Below are positions 26,434 to 36,237 of a stretch of 64,000 nucleotides of DNA, piece by piece. The notes below the pieces were generated by a model. That model ran no database searches. It was not told where the DNA came from and saw only the letters and a list, made by a program, of their open reading frames with translations. The translations under genes were made by a program, and so were the position numbers. The first letter of the stretch is position 1; each line of letters starts with the position of its first letter. Source of the stretch: Fluviirhizobium alvei (lineage in GTDB: Bacteria > Pseudomonadota > Alphaproteobacteria > Rhizobiales > Rhizobiaceae); NCBI RefSeq assembly GCF_030551875.1, contig NZ_JAUOZU010000005.1, positions 289,261 through 353,260 of the forward strand, given 5' to 3'.

Positions 26434-27270
26434 TCACTGGAAGCTGAAGCTCAGCCGATAAATCCGGAACTCGCCCGGGGCAATCACCTCCATCAGGCCC
26501 ATCTGTTCCAGCTCCTTGCGGTTCGTCCAGGGATGGCTGACCGGCTCGATGCCGATGACATTGCAATGGCCGGCCTGGTTGCGCCACATCTGCAAATGCG
26601 GAATCGTGTCGGTCGCGAACCGGACATGCAGCGATTTGCCGCCGATCGCATTGATCGGGCCGAGCACGACGCGGGCATATTCGCTGCCCGGCTCCGGTTC
26701 CGCCGGGACGCAGAAGACATGGCCTTCACCCTCGCCGAAAACCCAGCCGATGCCGCCTTCGGGAAACATCGATCCCGTGAGCCTTGTCGCATCATCGAAC
26801 AGATGCGCTCCGAGATTCATATGATACATGAGCATCGGAGGGAACGGACGCGTTCCGGAGTTGCTGACCCGGTCTTCGAGATCCACTTCACCGGTATCGG
26901 CATTCATACGCCAGCGACGCAGCACCGTCGCCTGGCCGCCATCGGCCAGATGAACCGTCGTGTTGGCGATGACCTCCACGCATTCCGGTCGCGACAGATG
27001 CGAAAGAACCGTCGCGGGCGAGGCAGCCATCGATCCATGCAGCGGGTATTTCGCTCCGCTCCCGTCCTTGAGCGGTTCGGGATGGCGGATATGATCCGGA
27101 CCGCAGGTGAAGAGAAAGCCTGCAACCGAATGCAGGATGCGGGCATCGCCATCATCTGGAACAGCGTTGCCAGGCGCAAGCTCGACCCCTTCAAACTGGC
27201 ACGAGCCGATATCGAGCGCCGAAGACTCGTCCAGTTCGAGCAGCGGACCAACTCCGGCATGAAACAGCAT
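26434..27270 (-). CDS. aldose 1-epimerase family protein (DUF4432)
   Basis: This 278-residue protein matches the DUF4432 branch of the galactose-mutarotase fold. Marks include FTCGPDHIRH, LHGSMAASPA and the C-terminal IGIEPVSHPWTNRKELEQMG. The family may interconvert anomers of an unidentified sugar. It is in the same direction as the DUF442 gene but about 50 bases separate them, so co-transcription is possible. Confidence 0.8.
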   Translation of the reverse strand: MLFHAGVGPLLELDESSALDIGSCQFEGVELAPGNAVPDDGDARILHSVAGFLFTCGPDHIRHPEPLKDGSGAKYPLHGSMAASPATVLSHLSRPECVEVIANTTVHLADGGQATVLRRWRMNADTGEVDLEDRVSNSGTRPFPPMLMYHMNLGAHLFDDATRLTGSMFPEGGIGWVFGEGEGHVFCVPAEPEPGSEYARVVLGPINAIGGKSLHVRFATDTIPHLQMWRNQAGHCNVIGIEPVSHPWTNRKELEQMGLMEVIAPGEFRIYRLSFSFQ

Positions 27271-27408
27271 ATCAATTCCTCATCACTCGTTATGTCCAAG
27301 CCATATCTCATTTTTTCATGATTCATTCACCATCGATTCAGAGATTCCACAATAGAGTCAAAATTCCCGTGTTTGAGCATGCTTTCCATTCGAGCAAGAA
27401 ATCCGACG

Positions 27409-28821
27409 ATGCGTAAAATGATGAAACCGGCCGTTCTGGCGCTTCCGCTGCTGGCAATCCTGTCGATGACCTCCGTTTCCGCACAGGAATGGCGTCTCGA
27501 CGATCCGCGCGACATGGTGCTGGTAACGCCCGATGGCGAACTCCTCGACTATATTCCCGATGCGGCCGATGTCACCATCAAGGTCAATCGCCGGGGCGAC
27601 CGTGTCCTGATCGACCACTACGGCAATGTTGTCGCCACCGAAATGACAGCACGCCGCTATGCCCGCGGCCTCCGCCGTGGCGATACATTTGCGGCAAGCC
27701 CGCGCTATGAGCCGCGGCAGAACGAGGATTTTGCCTCGAGCGGCGGCAATACCGACTATTTCCCCGAAGCGCCCGCCGAGGGCGACAATTCGGGCGAAAT
27801 CACCGGCACTGTTCCAGGCATCGAAGACCGGTCGACATTCGAAGACCAGCCGCTTCCGGGCGATGGTATTCAGAACGACAATCTGGATGGCGATACGGCT
27901 GCGCTCGAAAACCCCGCAGAGACACCCGACACCCCGGCGCTGCCGAACGATCCCGTGATCAAGCTCGACGGCAAGAAATCGCGCTACGAGATCACCGCGC
28001 TGCAGACATTCCTGGATCGCGAAGGCGCCTCCCCTGGCGTCATCGATGGCAAGATGGGCTCAAACGTCACCAAGGCTATTATCGCCTACGAGAAGATTAC
28101 CGGCGAGACGCTCGATCCGAACAATACCGAGGACATCATGACCCGCCTCGGGTTCAATGGCGGCCTGCCGATTACCGAATATACCATCACCTCTGCCGAT
28201 GCGGCCGGACCCTATATTGCGTCGGTGCCTGAGGACTATTCGCACAAGGCCGCCCTTCCCGCCATGTCCTTCACCTCGGTGACCGAAGCGTTGGCCGAAC
28301 GTTTCCACATGGACGAGACCTATCTCAAGGAACTCAACCCGGGCGCCGATTTCACCATGCCCGGCACGGTGATCAAGGTCGTCAATCCGGGTGCCACCCG
28401 AAAGGGAACTGTCGCGCGGATCATTGCCGACAAGGCACGCAAGCAGGTCTTTGCCTATGACGAGGCCGGCGCCCTGATTGCCGCCTACCCCGCATCCATC
28501 GGATCGGCCGACACGCCCTCGCCTTCCGGCATTGTATCGGTCGAACGGATCGCTTTCGATCCGAACTACACTTACAATCCCAAGATCAATTTTCAGCAGG
28601 GCAACAATACCAAGGTTCTGACCATTCCGCCCGGCCCTAATGGTCCTGTCGGCACGATCTGGATTGCCCTGTCGAAACCGACCTACGGCATCCATGGTAC
28701 GCCGGAACCGTCCCGTATCGGCAAGACACAGAGCCACGGCTGCATTCGACTGACCAACTGGGATGCAACGGAACTGGCAAAAATGGTTAAACCAGGAGTT
28801 ACAGTCGAGTTTATCGACTAA
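27409..28821 (+). CDS. L,D-transpeptidase (YkuD) with peptidoglycan-binding and LysM-like parts
   Basis: This 470-residue protein has a signal peptide (residues 1-26, cleaved near VSA-QE). An acidic low-complexity linker follows (about 85-180), then a peptidoglycan-binding domain 1-like segment (EITALQTFLDREGASPG), a LysM-like stretch (ALAERFHMDETYLKELNPG) and a C-terminal YkuD domain with the catalytic motif SHGCIRL. It makes 3-3 crosslinks in murein or attaches proteins. In Rhizobiales L,D-crosslinks are abundant and tied to polar growth. The start at 27409 gives a compact signal peptide; ATG 27379 is an alternative. Confidence 0.88.
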   Translation: MRKMMKPAVLALPLLAILSMTSVSAQEWRLDDPRDMVLVTPDGELLDYIPDAADVTIKVNRRGDRVLIDHYGNVVATEMTARRYARGLRRGDTFAASPRYEPRQNEDFASSGGNTDYFPEAPAEGDNSGEITGTVPGIEDRSTFEDQPLPGDGIQNDNLDGDTAALENPAETPDTPALPNDPVIKLDGKKSRYEITALQTFLDREGASPGVIDGKMGSNVTKAIIAYEKITGETLDPNNTEDIMTRLGFNGGLPITEYTITSADAAGPYIASVPEDYSHKAALPAMSFTSVTEALAERFHMDETYLKELNPGADFTMPGTVIKVVNPGATRKGTVARIIADKARKQVFAYDEAGALIAAYPASIGSADTPSPSGIVSVERIAFDPNYTYNPKINFQQGNNTKVLTIPPGPNGPVGTIWIALSKPTYGIHGTPEPSRIGKTQSHGCIRLTNWDATELAKMVKPGVTVEFID

Positions 28822-28848
28822 AACCCCTAAATTTTTAGGGGTCAATCA

Positions 28849-28877
28849 AGCGCCATCCACCCGGGTGGCGCTTTTTT
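28849..28877 (+). terminator. Rho-independent terminator after the L,D-transpeptidase gene
   Basis: AAGCGCCA and TGGCGCTT pair and are followed by TTTTT. A second short hairpin, CCCCTAAA with TTTAGGGG at 28824-28841, lies just before it. Confidence 0.85.
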
Positions 28878-28884
28878 GTTAACC

Positions 28885-28962
28885 ATAGGACAACGAATAT
28901 TCCCGCTTTGGGACATGTCTCGCTATGGGACAATTGACTTCGGTAAATGCTTTGTTAAAGTT
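28885..28962 (+). promoter_or_regulatory. promoter region with three GGACA repeats before the alpha-oxoamine synthase gene
   Basis: A possible sigma-70 promoter is TTGACT (28934-28939) with TAAAGT 16 bases later. Upstream lie three direct repeats with core GGACA at 28888, 28911 and 28928; the last two share CGCTwTGGGACA. The repeats look like binding sites for an activator or repressor. The regulator is unknown. Confidence 0.42.
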
Positions 28963-29074
28963 TATAAAAGGTTAACGCGAATTCCTAAACAAACAAGGAA
29001 GCTCGCGAACCCAAATTCGAGTGCTTTGACCTATCCATTCGGCCTTTGCCTGAAGTTTCGTATGAGGAAGTCCC

Positions 29075-30445
29075 ATGTTTGAGAATATTCCAGATCCATT
29101 GAGAACAAGTCTTCCGGCTGCGGAAAAGCACAACCACAAGACTAACCTGCTCGACCGCTGGACAGAGTCCGGCGCGTGGTGGGAAGAGCGCATCCAGCAT
29201 AAGATCGACCCCTACCAGAAATACTCGACAAGCCGGGTCGGAAGCTTCATCGAAGGTGCGCACCGTGACGGTTCGACTTTCGCCGGGCATAATTTCGCGA
29301 GCCAGGACTACCTGTCTCTGGCCTCCCATCCGTCGCTCATGAAAGCGGCCAAGGATGCAATCGACATCTATGGCCTTCATTCGGCCGGTTCTGCCGCACT
29401 GATGGGCAACACGAAGCTGTCCGTGGAACTGGAACGCCGGCTGGCATCCTTCCTCGGTTATGAAGACGCGGTCCTGTTCCCGATCGGCTGGGCCGCCGGC
29501 TATGGCGCTGTCAAGACGCTGGTCGGCCCGACCGATCATGTCGTCATCGATATCCTTGCCCATGCCTGCACCCAGGAAGCCGCACGCGATGCGACGCCGA
29601 ATGTGCATCTTCATTCGCATCTGAACCTGAAGGCCGTCGAAAACCGCCTCGCCCGGATTCGCCGCGACGATCCGTCCGGTGGCATTCTGGTGGTGACCGA
29701 AACCCTGTTCTCGATGGACAGCGACGTTCCCGACCTCGCCGCCATGCAGGAGATCTGCCGCAAGTATGACGCCACGCTGCTGGTGGATTGCGCCCATGAC
29801 CTCGGCTCGCACGGCAAGACCGGTCGCGGCATCCTCGAAGACCAGGACATGGTCGGCAAGGTGGATATTCTGGTTGGCGCCTTCTCCAAGAGCTTTGCCT
29901 CGATGGGCGGTTTCGTTGCCACCAACAACAAGGGCTTCCGGTTCGCGCTGCGTGGCCAGTGCGGTCCGTCGACCTTCACCAACGCCATGTCGCCGATCCA
30001 GGCAGCCGTCGTGCTGGCTGCGCTCGATGTCATCGAAGGTGACGAAGGTCGCGAGCGCCGCGAAAAGCTGATGCACAACAGCAATCGCCTGCGTGCTGGT
30101 CTTGAAGAGGCCGGCTTCGAAGTGCTCGGCAAGCCGTCGGCCGTGGTGCCGATGCTGATCGGCGATGTGCTTCTCGCCCGCCTGATGACCCGTTATGCGG
30201 TGGAATTGGGCGGCATCGTCAATCTCGTCGAACATCCCGCCGTGGCCCGCAATGCCTGCCGCTGGCGCCTGCAGGTGATGGCCGATCACTCCGACGCCCA
30301 GATCGACGCCATGATCGAGATTGCCGCCAAGGCGCGCGAGATGGCGGAAATGCACTGCGAATGGCTGTCCGCCAACGACAATTCGGAAAAGGTCCGCCGC
30401 TTCATGCCGGCAAACGAGACCACGGGCAACGTTGCTGCAGAGTAA
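29075..30445 (+). CDS. PLP-dependent alpha-oxoamine synthase family protein (serine palmitoyltransferase / CqsA-like)
   Basis: This 456-residue enzyme belongs to the fold-type I family that condenses an amino acid with an acyl-CoA or acyl carrier protein. Features are NFASQDYLSLASHP, SAGSAALMGN, LLVDCAHDLGSHGKTGRG (usual DEAH changed to DCAH), and the PLP lysine in GAFSKSFASMGGF at K272. The FSKSFAS pattern is closer to serine palmitoyltransferase than to BioF or HemA. It has about 60 extra N-terminal residues. No lipid or biotin genes are adjacent. The substrate is unknown: a long-chain base, an aminoketone signal or a pigment precursor are all possible. Confidence 0.8.
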   Translation: MFENIPDPLRTSLPAAEKHNHKTNLLDRWTESGAWWEERIQHKIDPYQKYSTSRVGSFIEGAHRDGSTFAGHNFASQDYLSLASHPSLMKAAKDAIDIYGLHSAGSAALMGNTKLSVELERRLASFLGYEDAVLFPIGWAAGYGAVKTLVGPTDHVVIDILAHACTQEAARDATPNVHLHSHLNLKAVENRLARIRRDDPSGGILVVTETLFSMDSDVPDLAAMQEICRKYDATLLVDCAHDLGSHGKTGRGILEDQDMVGKVDILVGAFSKSFASMGGFVATNNKGFRFALRGQCGPSTFTNAMSPIQAAVVLAALDVIEGDEGRERREKLMHNSNRLRAGLEEAGFEVLGKPSAVVPMLIGDVLLARLMTRYAVELGGIVNLVEHPAVARNACRWRLQVMADHSDAQIDAMIEIAAKAREMAEMHCEWLSANDNSEKVRRFMPANETTGNVAAE

Positions 30446-30469
30446 GGTCTGCAGCACATACAGAATCGA

Positions 30470-30500
30470 AAACGGGGCCTTGCGGGGCCCCGTTTCTTTT
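30470..30500. terminator. bidirectional terminator between convergent operons
   Basis: AAACGGGG and CCCCGTTT pair around CCTTGCGGGG and are followed by CTTTT on the plus strand and by TTTTCG on the minus strand. It separates the alpha-oxoamine synthase gene from the end of the minus-strand catabolic operon. Confidence 0.82.
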
Positions 30501-30512
30501 CTGACAGCGATT

Positions 30513-31658
30513 TCAGATGCACTCGATGAACAGCTTGCGGGCCGCTTCCACCGTCAGCTCGACCGGGTTTCCGCCCGTCGAAGGATCGGCGACCGCCATA
30601 ACGGCCATTTCATCGACCTTGTCGGTGCCGACGCCGAGCGCCGACAGCTTGTCCGGAATGCCGAGATCTTCCCTGAGCTTCAGCACGAAGTCATAGAAGC
30701 CGTTGAAGCCGCCGGAAATGCCGAGATAGGCGGCGGCAGACGCAAGCTTGTCTTCGATGGCCGGACGGTTGAAACGCAGCACCGGCGGCATGACCACCGC
30801 ATTGGTGGTGCCATGGTGCGTATGATACATCGCGCCCACCGGATGGCTGAGCGAATGGATCGCACCCAGGCCCTTCTGGAAGGCGACCGCGCCCATGGCG
30901 GCAGCGCTCATCATGTTCGTGCGGGCTTCGATATCCGTACCATCCTGATAGGCGCGCGGCAGATAGTCCTTGACCAGCCGCATGCCTTCAAGCGCAATGC
31001 CCTGGCTCATCGGATGATAGAAGGGCGAGGAGAAGGCTTCCAGGCAATGGGCAAACGCATCCATGCCGGTGCCGGCCGTGATCGACTTCGGCATGCCGAC
31101 CGTCAGTTCCGGATCGCAGATCGTCACCGACGGCAGGAACTTCGGATGGAAGATGATCTTCTTCGTATGCGTTTCGGAATTGGTGATCACCGAAGCGCGA
31201 CCGACTTCAGAACCGGTGCCGGCCGTGGTCGGCACGGCAACGATCGGGGCAATGCCTTCGACCGACGCACGCGTCCACCAGTCGCCGATATCTTCGAAAT
31301 CCCAGACAGGCCGGGTCTGGCCCGCCATAAAGGCGACGCACTTGCCGAGATCGAGGCCCGAACCGCCGCCGAAGGCGACGACGCCATCATGGCCGCCATC
31401 CTTGAAGGCCTTGACGCCGGCTTCAAGATTCTTGTCGTTCGGATTGGGATCGACATCGGCAAAGATCGCACGGCCAAGACCGGCGGCTTCGAGAATGTCG
31501 AGTGCATTCTGGGTGATCGCCATCGGTGCCAGACCGCGGTCGGTCACCAGAAGCGGCTTCTTCATGCCGACGGCCTTGCAATGGTCGGCGAGTTCCTTGA
31601 TGCGCCCTGCCCCCATCTTGATGGCGGTCGGGTAGCTCCAGTTAGCGGAAATAGACAT
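30513..31658 (-). CDS. iron-containing alcohol dehydrogenase (proposed gamma-glutamyl-amino-alcohol oxidation)
   Basis: This 381-residue NAD-dependent enzyme of the group III Fe-ADH family shows the nucleotide motif FGGGSGLDLGK and PTTAGTGSEV. Metal ligands are expected in DAFAHCLEAF, HSLSHPVGAMYH and HHGTTNAV. It is the last gene of the operon and overlaps the aldehyde dehydrogenase gene by ATGA, so its substrate is probably the alcohol whose aldehyde that enzyme oxidises. With the glutamine-synthetase-like gene it suggests oxidation of a gamma-glutamylated amino alcohol. The first 76 codons of the longer ORF are shadow sequence of the neighbour. Confidence 0.9.
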   Translation of the reverse strand: MSISANWSYPTAIKMGAGRIKELADHCKAVGMKKPLLVTDRGLAPMAITQNALDILEAAGLGRAIFADVDPNPNDKNLEAGVKAFKDGGHDGVVAFGGGSGLDLGKCVAFMAGQTRPVWDFEDIGDWWTRASVEGIAPIVAVPTTAGTGSEVGRASVITNSETHTKKIIFHPKFLPSVTICDPELTVGMPKSITAGTGMDAFAHCLEAFSSPFYHPMSQGIALEGMRLVKDYLPRAYQDGTDIEARTNMMSAAAMGAVAFQKGLGAIHSLSHPVGAMYHTHHGTTNAVVMPPVLRFNRPAIEDKLASAAAYLGISGGFNGFYDFVLKLREDLGIPDKLSALGVGTDKVDEMAVMAVADPSTGGNPVELTVEAARKLFIECI

Positions 31659-33040
31659 CAGAGTGCTTTCTTCAGGTGGTAGGATTTCGGACGGGTCAGG
31701 TTGTGGAAGCCGATGACCGACAGCGAGCCGCCGCGACCGGTTTCCTTGCAACCGGTCCAGCACAGGCCGGGGTCGAGATAGTCGGCGCGGTTCATGAATA
31801 CGGTGCCGGTTTCGAGTTCGCGGCCGAGACGGGCGGCACGCACCGGATCCTTGGTCCAGAGCGAGACGGTGAGGCCGTATTTGCAATCATTCATGAGATC
31901 GAGCGCTTCGGCATCGCTCTTGACCTTCATGATGCCGACGGCGGGACCGAAGGTTTCCTCGTTCATGATCGACATCGAATGATCGACATCGACGAGGATC
32001 TGCGGCGCGAGATAGGCGCCGCCATCATCGGTGGGGAAAAGCTTCGGATCGACCAGCGCCTTGGCGCCCTTGGCGAGCGCTTCATCGATCTGACCGCGCA
32101 CAGTCACGGCGAAGCGCTTGTTGGCCATCGGTCCGAGCGTCGTTTCCGGATCGAGCGGATTGCCGAGCTTGTAATTCGATACCCAGGCAACCGACTTCTC
32201 GACGAAGGCATCGTAGAGGCTTTCATGGACATAGATGCGCTCGATACCGCAGCAGCACTGGCCGGAATTGTAGGTCGCGCCATCCATCAGCGTATCGACG
32301 GCGGCATCGAGATCGGCATCCTCCATCACATAGCCCGGATCCTTGCCGCCAAGTTCGAGACCGATACCCGTAAAGGTTCCCGCTGCCGCGCGTTCGATCG
32401 AACGTCCACCTTCCACCGAGCCGGTGAAGTTGATGAAGTTGAACGATCCGGCCGCAATCAGCTTCGAGGTCGTATCGTGGTCGAGGAAAATGTTGAGGAA
32501 CACATCCTCGGGAACGCCGGCTTCGACGAAGGCGCGGACCATGCGCTCGCCGACCAGCAATGTCTGGCTTGCATGCTTGAGCACGACCGTGTTGCCGGCC
32601 ATCAGCGCCGGTGCCACCGTGTTGATGGCGGTCATGTAGGGATAGTTCCATGGCGCGATGACGAAGACGACGCCATGCGGTTCGCGCTCGATATAGCGCT
32701 CGAAGCGGTCCGAGCTTTCGACCACGATCGGGGCGAGCGACGAGGCGGCAATTTCCGCCATATAGTTCGAGCGTTCGTTGAAGCCCTTGAACTCGCCGCC
32801 GTAGCGAACCGGCCGCCCCATCTGCCAGGCGAGTTCCTTGACGACGTCGTCGGCCATCTCGTTGAGACGTGCAACACCCTTGAGCACAAGCGAGACGCGC
32901 TCTTCGAGCGGCCGCCGCGCCCAGGACTTCTGCGCCTTGCGGGCGCGATCGACGAGGGCCTTTGCGTCCTCATAGCCCATGGCAGGCCGCTCGGCATAAA
33001 CCGAACCGTCCACCGGCGAAATGCATCGGATCATGGTCAT
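31658..33040 (-). CDS. NAD(P)-dependent aldehyde dehydrogenase
   Basis: This 460-residue ALDH has the active-site cysteine in SGQCCCGIERIY, the catalytic glutamate in LELGGKDPGY, the nucleotide motif FTGSVEGG and NEETFGPAVGI. It probably converts the aldehyde made by the adjacent Fe-ADH to an acid. The triple cysteine and the coupling to a glutamine-synthetase-like gene recall PuuC-like enzymes on gamma-glutamyl aldehydes. The ATG at 33040 has AGGAA eight bases upstream. Confidence 0.92.
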   Translation of the reverse strand: MTMIRCISPVDGSVYAERPAMGYEDAKALVDRARKAQKSWARRPLEERVSLVLKGVARLNEMADDVVKELAWQMGRPVRYGGEFKGFNERSNYMAEIAASSLAPIVVESSDRFERYIEREPHGVVFVIAPWNYPYMTAINTVAPALMAGNTVVLKHASQTLLVGERMVRAFVEAGVPEDVFLNIFLDHDTTSKLIAAGSFNFINFTGSVEGGRSIERAAAGTFTGIGLELGGKDPGYVMEDADLDAAVDTLMDGATYNSGQCCCGIERIYVHESLYDAFVEKSVAWVSNYKLGNPLDPETTLGPMANKRFAVTVRGQIDEALAKGAKALVDPKLFPTDDGGAYLAPQILVDVDHSMSIMNEETFGPAVGIMKVKSDAEALDLMNDCKYGLTVSLWTKDPVRAARLGRELETGTVFMNRADYLDPGLCWTGCKETGRGGSLSVIGFHNLTRPKSYHLKKAL

Positions 33041-33114
33041 GATCAGGTTCCTGACTTTACTAAAATGGGACTCCGAACCAACGGAATCCCAGGTTTCCAT
33101 CGATATGTTGGTTG

Positions 33115-34482
33115 TTACGCTCTCTCGAAGCCGCGCGCCACTTCCCAGTCGGTGATGCGACGATCATACTCTTCCTGCTCCCAGCGGGCCGCACGGGTGT
33201 AATGATCGACGACATCGCCGCCAAGCGCGTCGCGCAGAAGGTCGGATTTCTCGAAAATGTCGGCGGCTTCGCGCAGGGTCTTCGGGATTTCGCGCACATC
33301 GCGGGCGCCATAGGCATCACCGGTGAAGGGATCCTCGAGCTCCATCTTCTTCTCGATCCCGTCGATGCCGGCGGCCAAGAGCGCTGCGAATGCAAGGTAG
33401 GGATTGAGATCGGAACCGCCGACGCGGCATTCGATGCGGATGCCCTTGGTGCCATCGCCGCACAGGCGATAACCGGCGGTGCGGTTGTCCTTCGACCAGA
33501 TCGCCTTGGTCGGCGCAAAGGTGCCGGCAACGAAACGCTTGTAGGAATTGATGTAGGGGGCGAGCGCCAGCGTGATCTCGCCGGCATGGGCGAGAAGACC
33601 GGCGACATAATGTTCCATCAGCTTCGACATGCCGTAACGGCCGTTCGGATCGAAGAACAGCGGCTTGCCGTCGAGCGACCACAGCGACTGGTGGATATGG
33701 GAGGACGAGCCGGCAGCCGAATAGTTCCACTTTGCGAGGAAGGTGATGGCCTTGCCGCGGCTCCAGGCAATTTCCTTGCAGCCGTTCTTGATGATCACAT
33801 GGCGGTCGGCCATGGTCAGCGCCTCGGCATAACGGACATTGATCTCTTCCTGGCCGGCCGAAGCCTCACCCTTGGAGTTTTCCACCGGAATGCCCGCGCC
33901 CTGCAGGCCGTTGCGGATCGCCCGCATCACATCCTCTTCCTTGGTGGTCTGGAAGATATGGTAATCCTCATTGTAGCCGGAGACGAGGCGCAGATCGCGG
34001 TAACCGCTTTCGCGCGCATCATCATAGGTCTGGTCGAACAGGAAGAATTCGAGTTCAGTGGCCATGAAGGCCTTCATCCCCATCGCTTCGAGCCGCTTGA
34101 CCTGCTTCTTCAGGATCGCGCGTGGCGAATGCGGCACCTCCTCGTGGGTATGATGGTCGAGCATGTCGCACAGAACCATCGCCGTGCCTTCGAGCCAGGG
34201 AATGCGCCGCAGCGTCGCAAGGTCCGGCTTCATTGTATAGTCGCCATAGCCCTTTTCCCAGGATGTCGACTTGTAGCCGGAGACCGTCTCCATCTCCATG
34301 TCGGTGGCAAGCAGATAGTTGCAGCTATGGGTTTCCTCATAGGCACTTTCGACGAAATACTGCGCCTGGAAACGCTTGCCCATCAGGCGTCCCTGCATGT
34401 CGACCTGCACGGCCAGAACCGTGTCGATCCGGCCTTCGGCCACATCTTTCTTGAGGTCGTCGAATGAATAGGCAGTGCTCAT
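33115..34482 (-). CDS. glutamine-synthetase-like gamma-glutamylamide ligase (PuuA/IpuC/GlnA4-type)
   Basis: This 455-residue protein has the GS fold. It shows MATELEFFLFDQ (metal-binding glutamates), GEASAGQEEIN, AGSSSHIHQSLW with the active-site histidine, and RIECRVGGSDLNPYLA. The first 100 residues differ from true GlnA and the C-terminal adenylylation site is missing. Family members ligate glutamate to an amine such as putrescine, isopropylamine or ethanolamine, using ATP. Neighbours (ADH, ALDH, amidohydrolase, permease) fit such a route. The start is uncertain: MSTAYSFDD at 34482 or ATG 34494. Confidence 0.9.
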   Translation of the reverse strand: MSTAYSFDDLKKDVAEGRIDTVLAVQVDMQGRLMGKRFQAQYFVESAYEETHSCNYLLATDMEMETVSGYKSTSWEKGYGDYTMKPDLATLRRIPWLEGTAMVLCDMLDHHTHEEVPHSPRAILKKQVKRLEAMGMKAFMATELEFFLFDQTYDDARESGYRDLRLVSGYNEDYHIFQTTKEEDVMRAIRNGLQGAGIPVENSKGEASAGQEEINVRYAEALTMADRHVIIKNGCKEIAWSRGKAITFLAKWNYSAAGSSSHIHQSLWSLDGKPLFFDPNGRYGMSKLMEHYVAGLLAHAGEITLALAPYINSYKRFVAGTFAPTKAIWSKDNRTAGYRLCGDGTKGIRIECRVGGSDLNPYLAFAALLAAGIDGIEKKMELEDPFTGDAYGARDVREIPKTLREAADIFEKSDLLRDALGGDVVDHYTRAARWEQEEYDRRITDWEVARGFERA

Positions 34483-34586
34483 GAGGAAATCCATTCTTGT
34501 TTTTTCGGACGTGACGCCCGTTGCTCCCGGTTGGTTTAAAGATCCCCGGCCCGCTGGCGGACCGGGGACGATATGCATTTTCTTGC

Positions 34587-36137
34587 TTAGATTTCGCCAA
34601 CGGCCTTTTCGGCAGCGGCAATTTCCGCCTGGCGCTTCTTGACCTCATCCCCAATCGGCGGGCCCTTGAAGCGGCGCTGTTCGAAGGCGAACCAGATCAC
34701 TACGGCCAGCACGATGAAGCCGAGCGTGATTTCGCCTACGGTGTCGTTCGGTGGCTGGATGGCAACGAAAATGATGATCGCCATAGCAACAACAGTAAGA
34801 ACCGAGATCAGCTTGAATAGTCCTGCGCCGAGATTCCACGGACCGGGAGCCGGCCATTTCGGCGTGCCGTACGCGAAGAAGCCGAGCACGATCGGGATCG
34901 CGAAGGACAGGAAGAGGAAGATCAGCGTCGCGTTCACCACGGTGACATACAACGAGGCTTCACCGATCTTGATCTTGAGCGCCAGGAACACGAAGGCGAC
35001 CGCGAGCGCGGCGGCAGTCCAGATGGCGGTGACCGGCGAACGCAGCTTGGGATGCACGGTTGCGAGCGACTTTGAACCGACCGGCATGCCGCCGTCGCGC
35101 GAGAAGGCGAAGATCATGCGGGAGGCCGATGTCACCGTAGCCAGACCGCACAGGAACTGCGCGATGAAGATCGCGATGTAGATGATCTTAGCGAGCCATA
35201 CCGGCATGATGGCAGACATGGTACCGAAAAATACGCCCCAGCCAGAAGCAGCGCCGGCATTCATGTCCGGAATGGCGATGACGAAGGCGGAAAGCATGAC
35301 CCAACCGGCAAGCGACGACCAAAGAACCGACATCACAATGGATTTCGGCACAGAGTGGGCGGCCTTGTGGGTTTCTTCCGACGTATGCGCGGACGCATCG
35401 TAACCCGTGATCGTGTAAACCGGCAACAGCAGGCCAAGCATAAACACGTAGAGCATGCTGTCGGATTTCGGCCAGACCGAACCGCCCGTTTCACCCGAAT
35501 AGTTGGTGAATGTCCACAGACGCGAAAAATCATGCGTCGGTGCCAGAACGAGGCAAAGCACCGTGATGACCGCTGCCGTGATCATGATCAGCGTACCAGA
35601 AAAGTCCGTGAGCTTTGCCGTCAAGCCGATACCGAAATGGTTGATCAGCGCCTGAATGGCCGTAATCACCAACACGATGACCATCTGTTCGTTCTCAGAA
35701 CCCGTAAGTCCGAGTTCAGGGAACGCACCGGCTGCGAAGAGCGCCGTGCCGATATTGATGGCACCCAGCACGGTGATGAGGCCGAGGAGATTGAGCCAAG
35801 CGGTAAACCAGCCGGTGAAACGGTTACCGAGAATGGAAGCCCAGTGATAGAGGCCGCCCGCCGTCGGATAGGCCGAGGCGATCTGTGCCATGCCGAGCGC
35901 GAACACCGCCGACACCAGGCAGCCAACCGGCCAGCCGATGCCGATACCGGCGCCACCGACGCCCGATGTCGCCTGCGCAAGCGAATTGATACCGCCCGAA
36001 AGAATGCAGATGATGGAAAACGAGATGGCGAAGTTGGAAAATCCGCTCATCCGCCGCTCGAGTTCCTGGGCATAGCCCATGGAATGCAGGATATGAAGAT
36101 CCTGCTTTTTATCATTATCAGTATAACCAGACATCAT
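34587..36137 (-). CDS. APC-superfamily amino acid / amine permease
   Basis: This 516-residue protein has about 12 membrane helices, with the APC motif SIICILSGGINS in helix 1 and SAVFALGMAQIASAYPTAGGLYHW following it. It resembles the GABA/choline-type permeases that import amines and amino acids by proton symport. It lies between the amidohydrolase and ligase genes in the same operon and probably imports the substrate or an intermediate. The start MMSGY has AGGGG upstream. Confidence 0.9.
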   Translation of the reverse strand: MMSGYTDNDKKQDLHILHSMGYAQELERRMSGFSNFAISFSIICILSGGINSLAQATSGVGGAGIGIGWPVGCLVSAVFALGMAQIASAYPTAGGLYHWASILGNRFTGWFTAWLNLLGLITVLGAINIGTALFAAGAFPELGLTGSENEQMVIVLVITAIQALINHFGIGLTAKLTDFSGTLIMITAAVITVLCLVLAPTHDFSRLWTFTNYSGETGGSVWPKSDSMLYVFMLGLLLPVYTITGYDASAHTSEETHKAAHSVPKSIVMSVLWSSLAGWVMLSAFVIAIPDMNAGAASGWGVFFGTMSAIMPVWLAKIIYIAIFIAQFLCGLATVTSASRMIFAFSRDGGMPVGSKSLATVHPKLRSPVTAIWTAAALAVAFVFLALKIKIGEASLYVTVVNATLIFLFLSFAIPIVLGFFAYGTPKWPAPGPWNLGAGLFKLISVLTVVAMAIIIFVAIQPPNDTVGEITLGFIVLAVVIWFAFEQRRFKGPPIGDEVKKRQAEIAAAEKAVGEI

Positions 36138-36237
36138 TGTGCCCCTGTTCCCCTGCCGACCGCACTATTACGGCCGGGCTTGCGTTCATGCATGCTTTGG
36201 GTCCCGCTTGGTTGCGGAAACCCAGGAGATCATTGTC

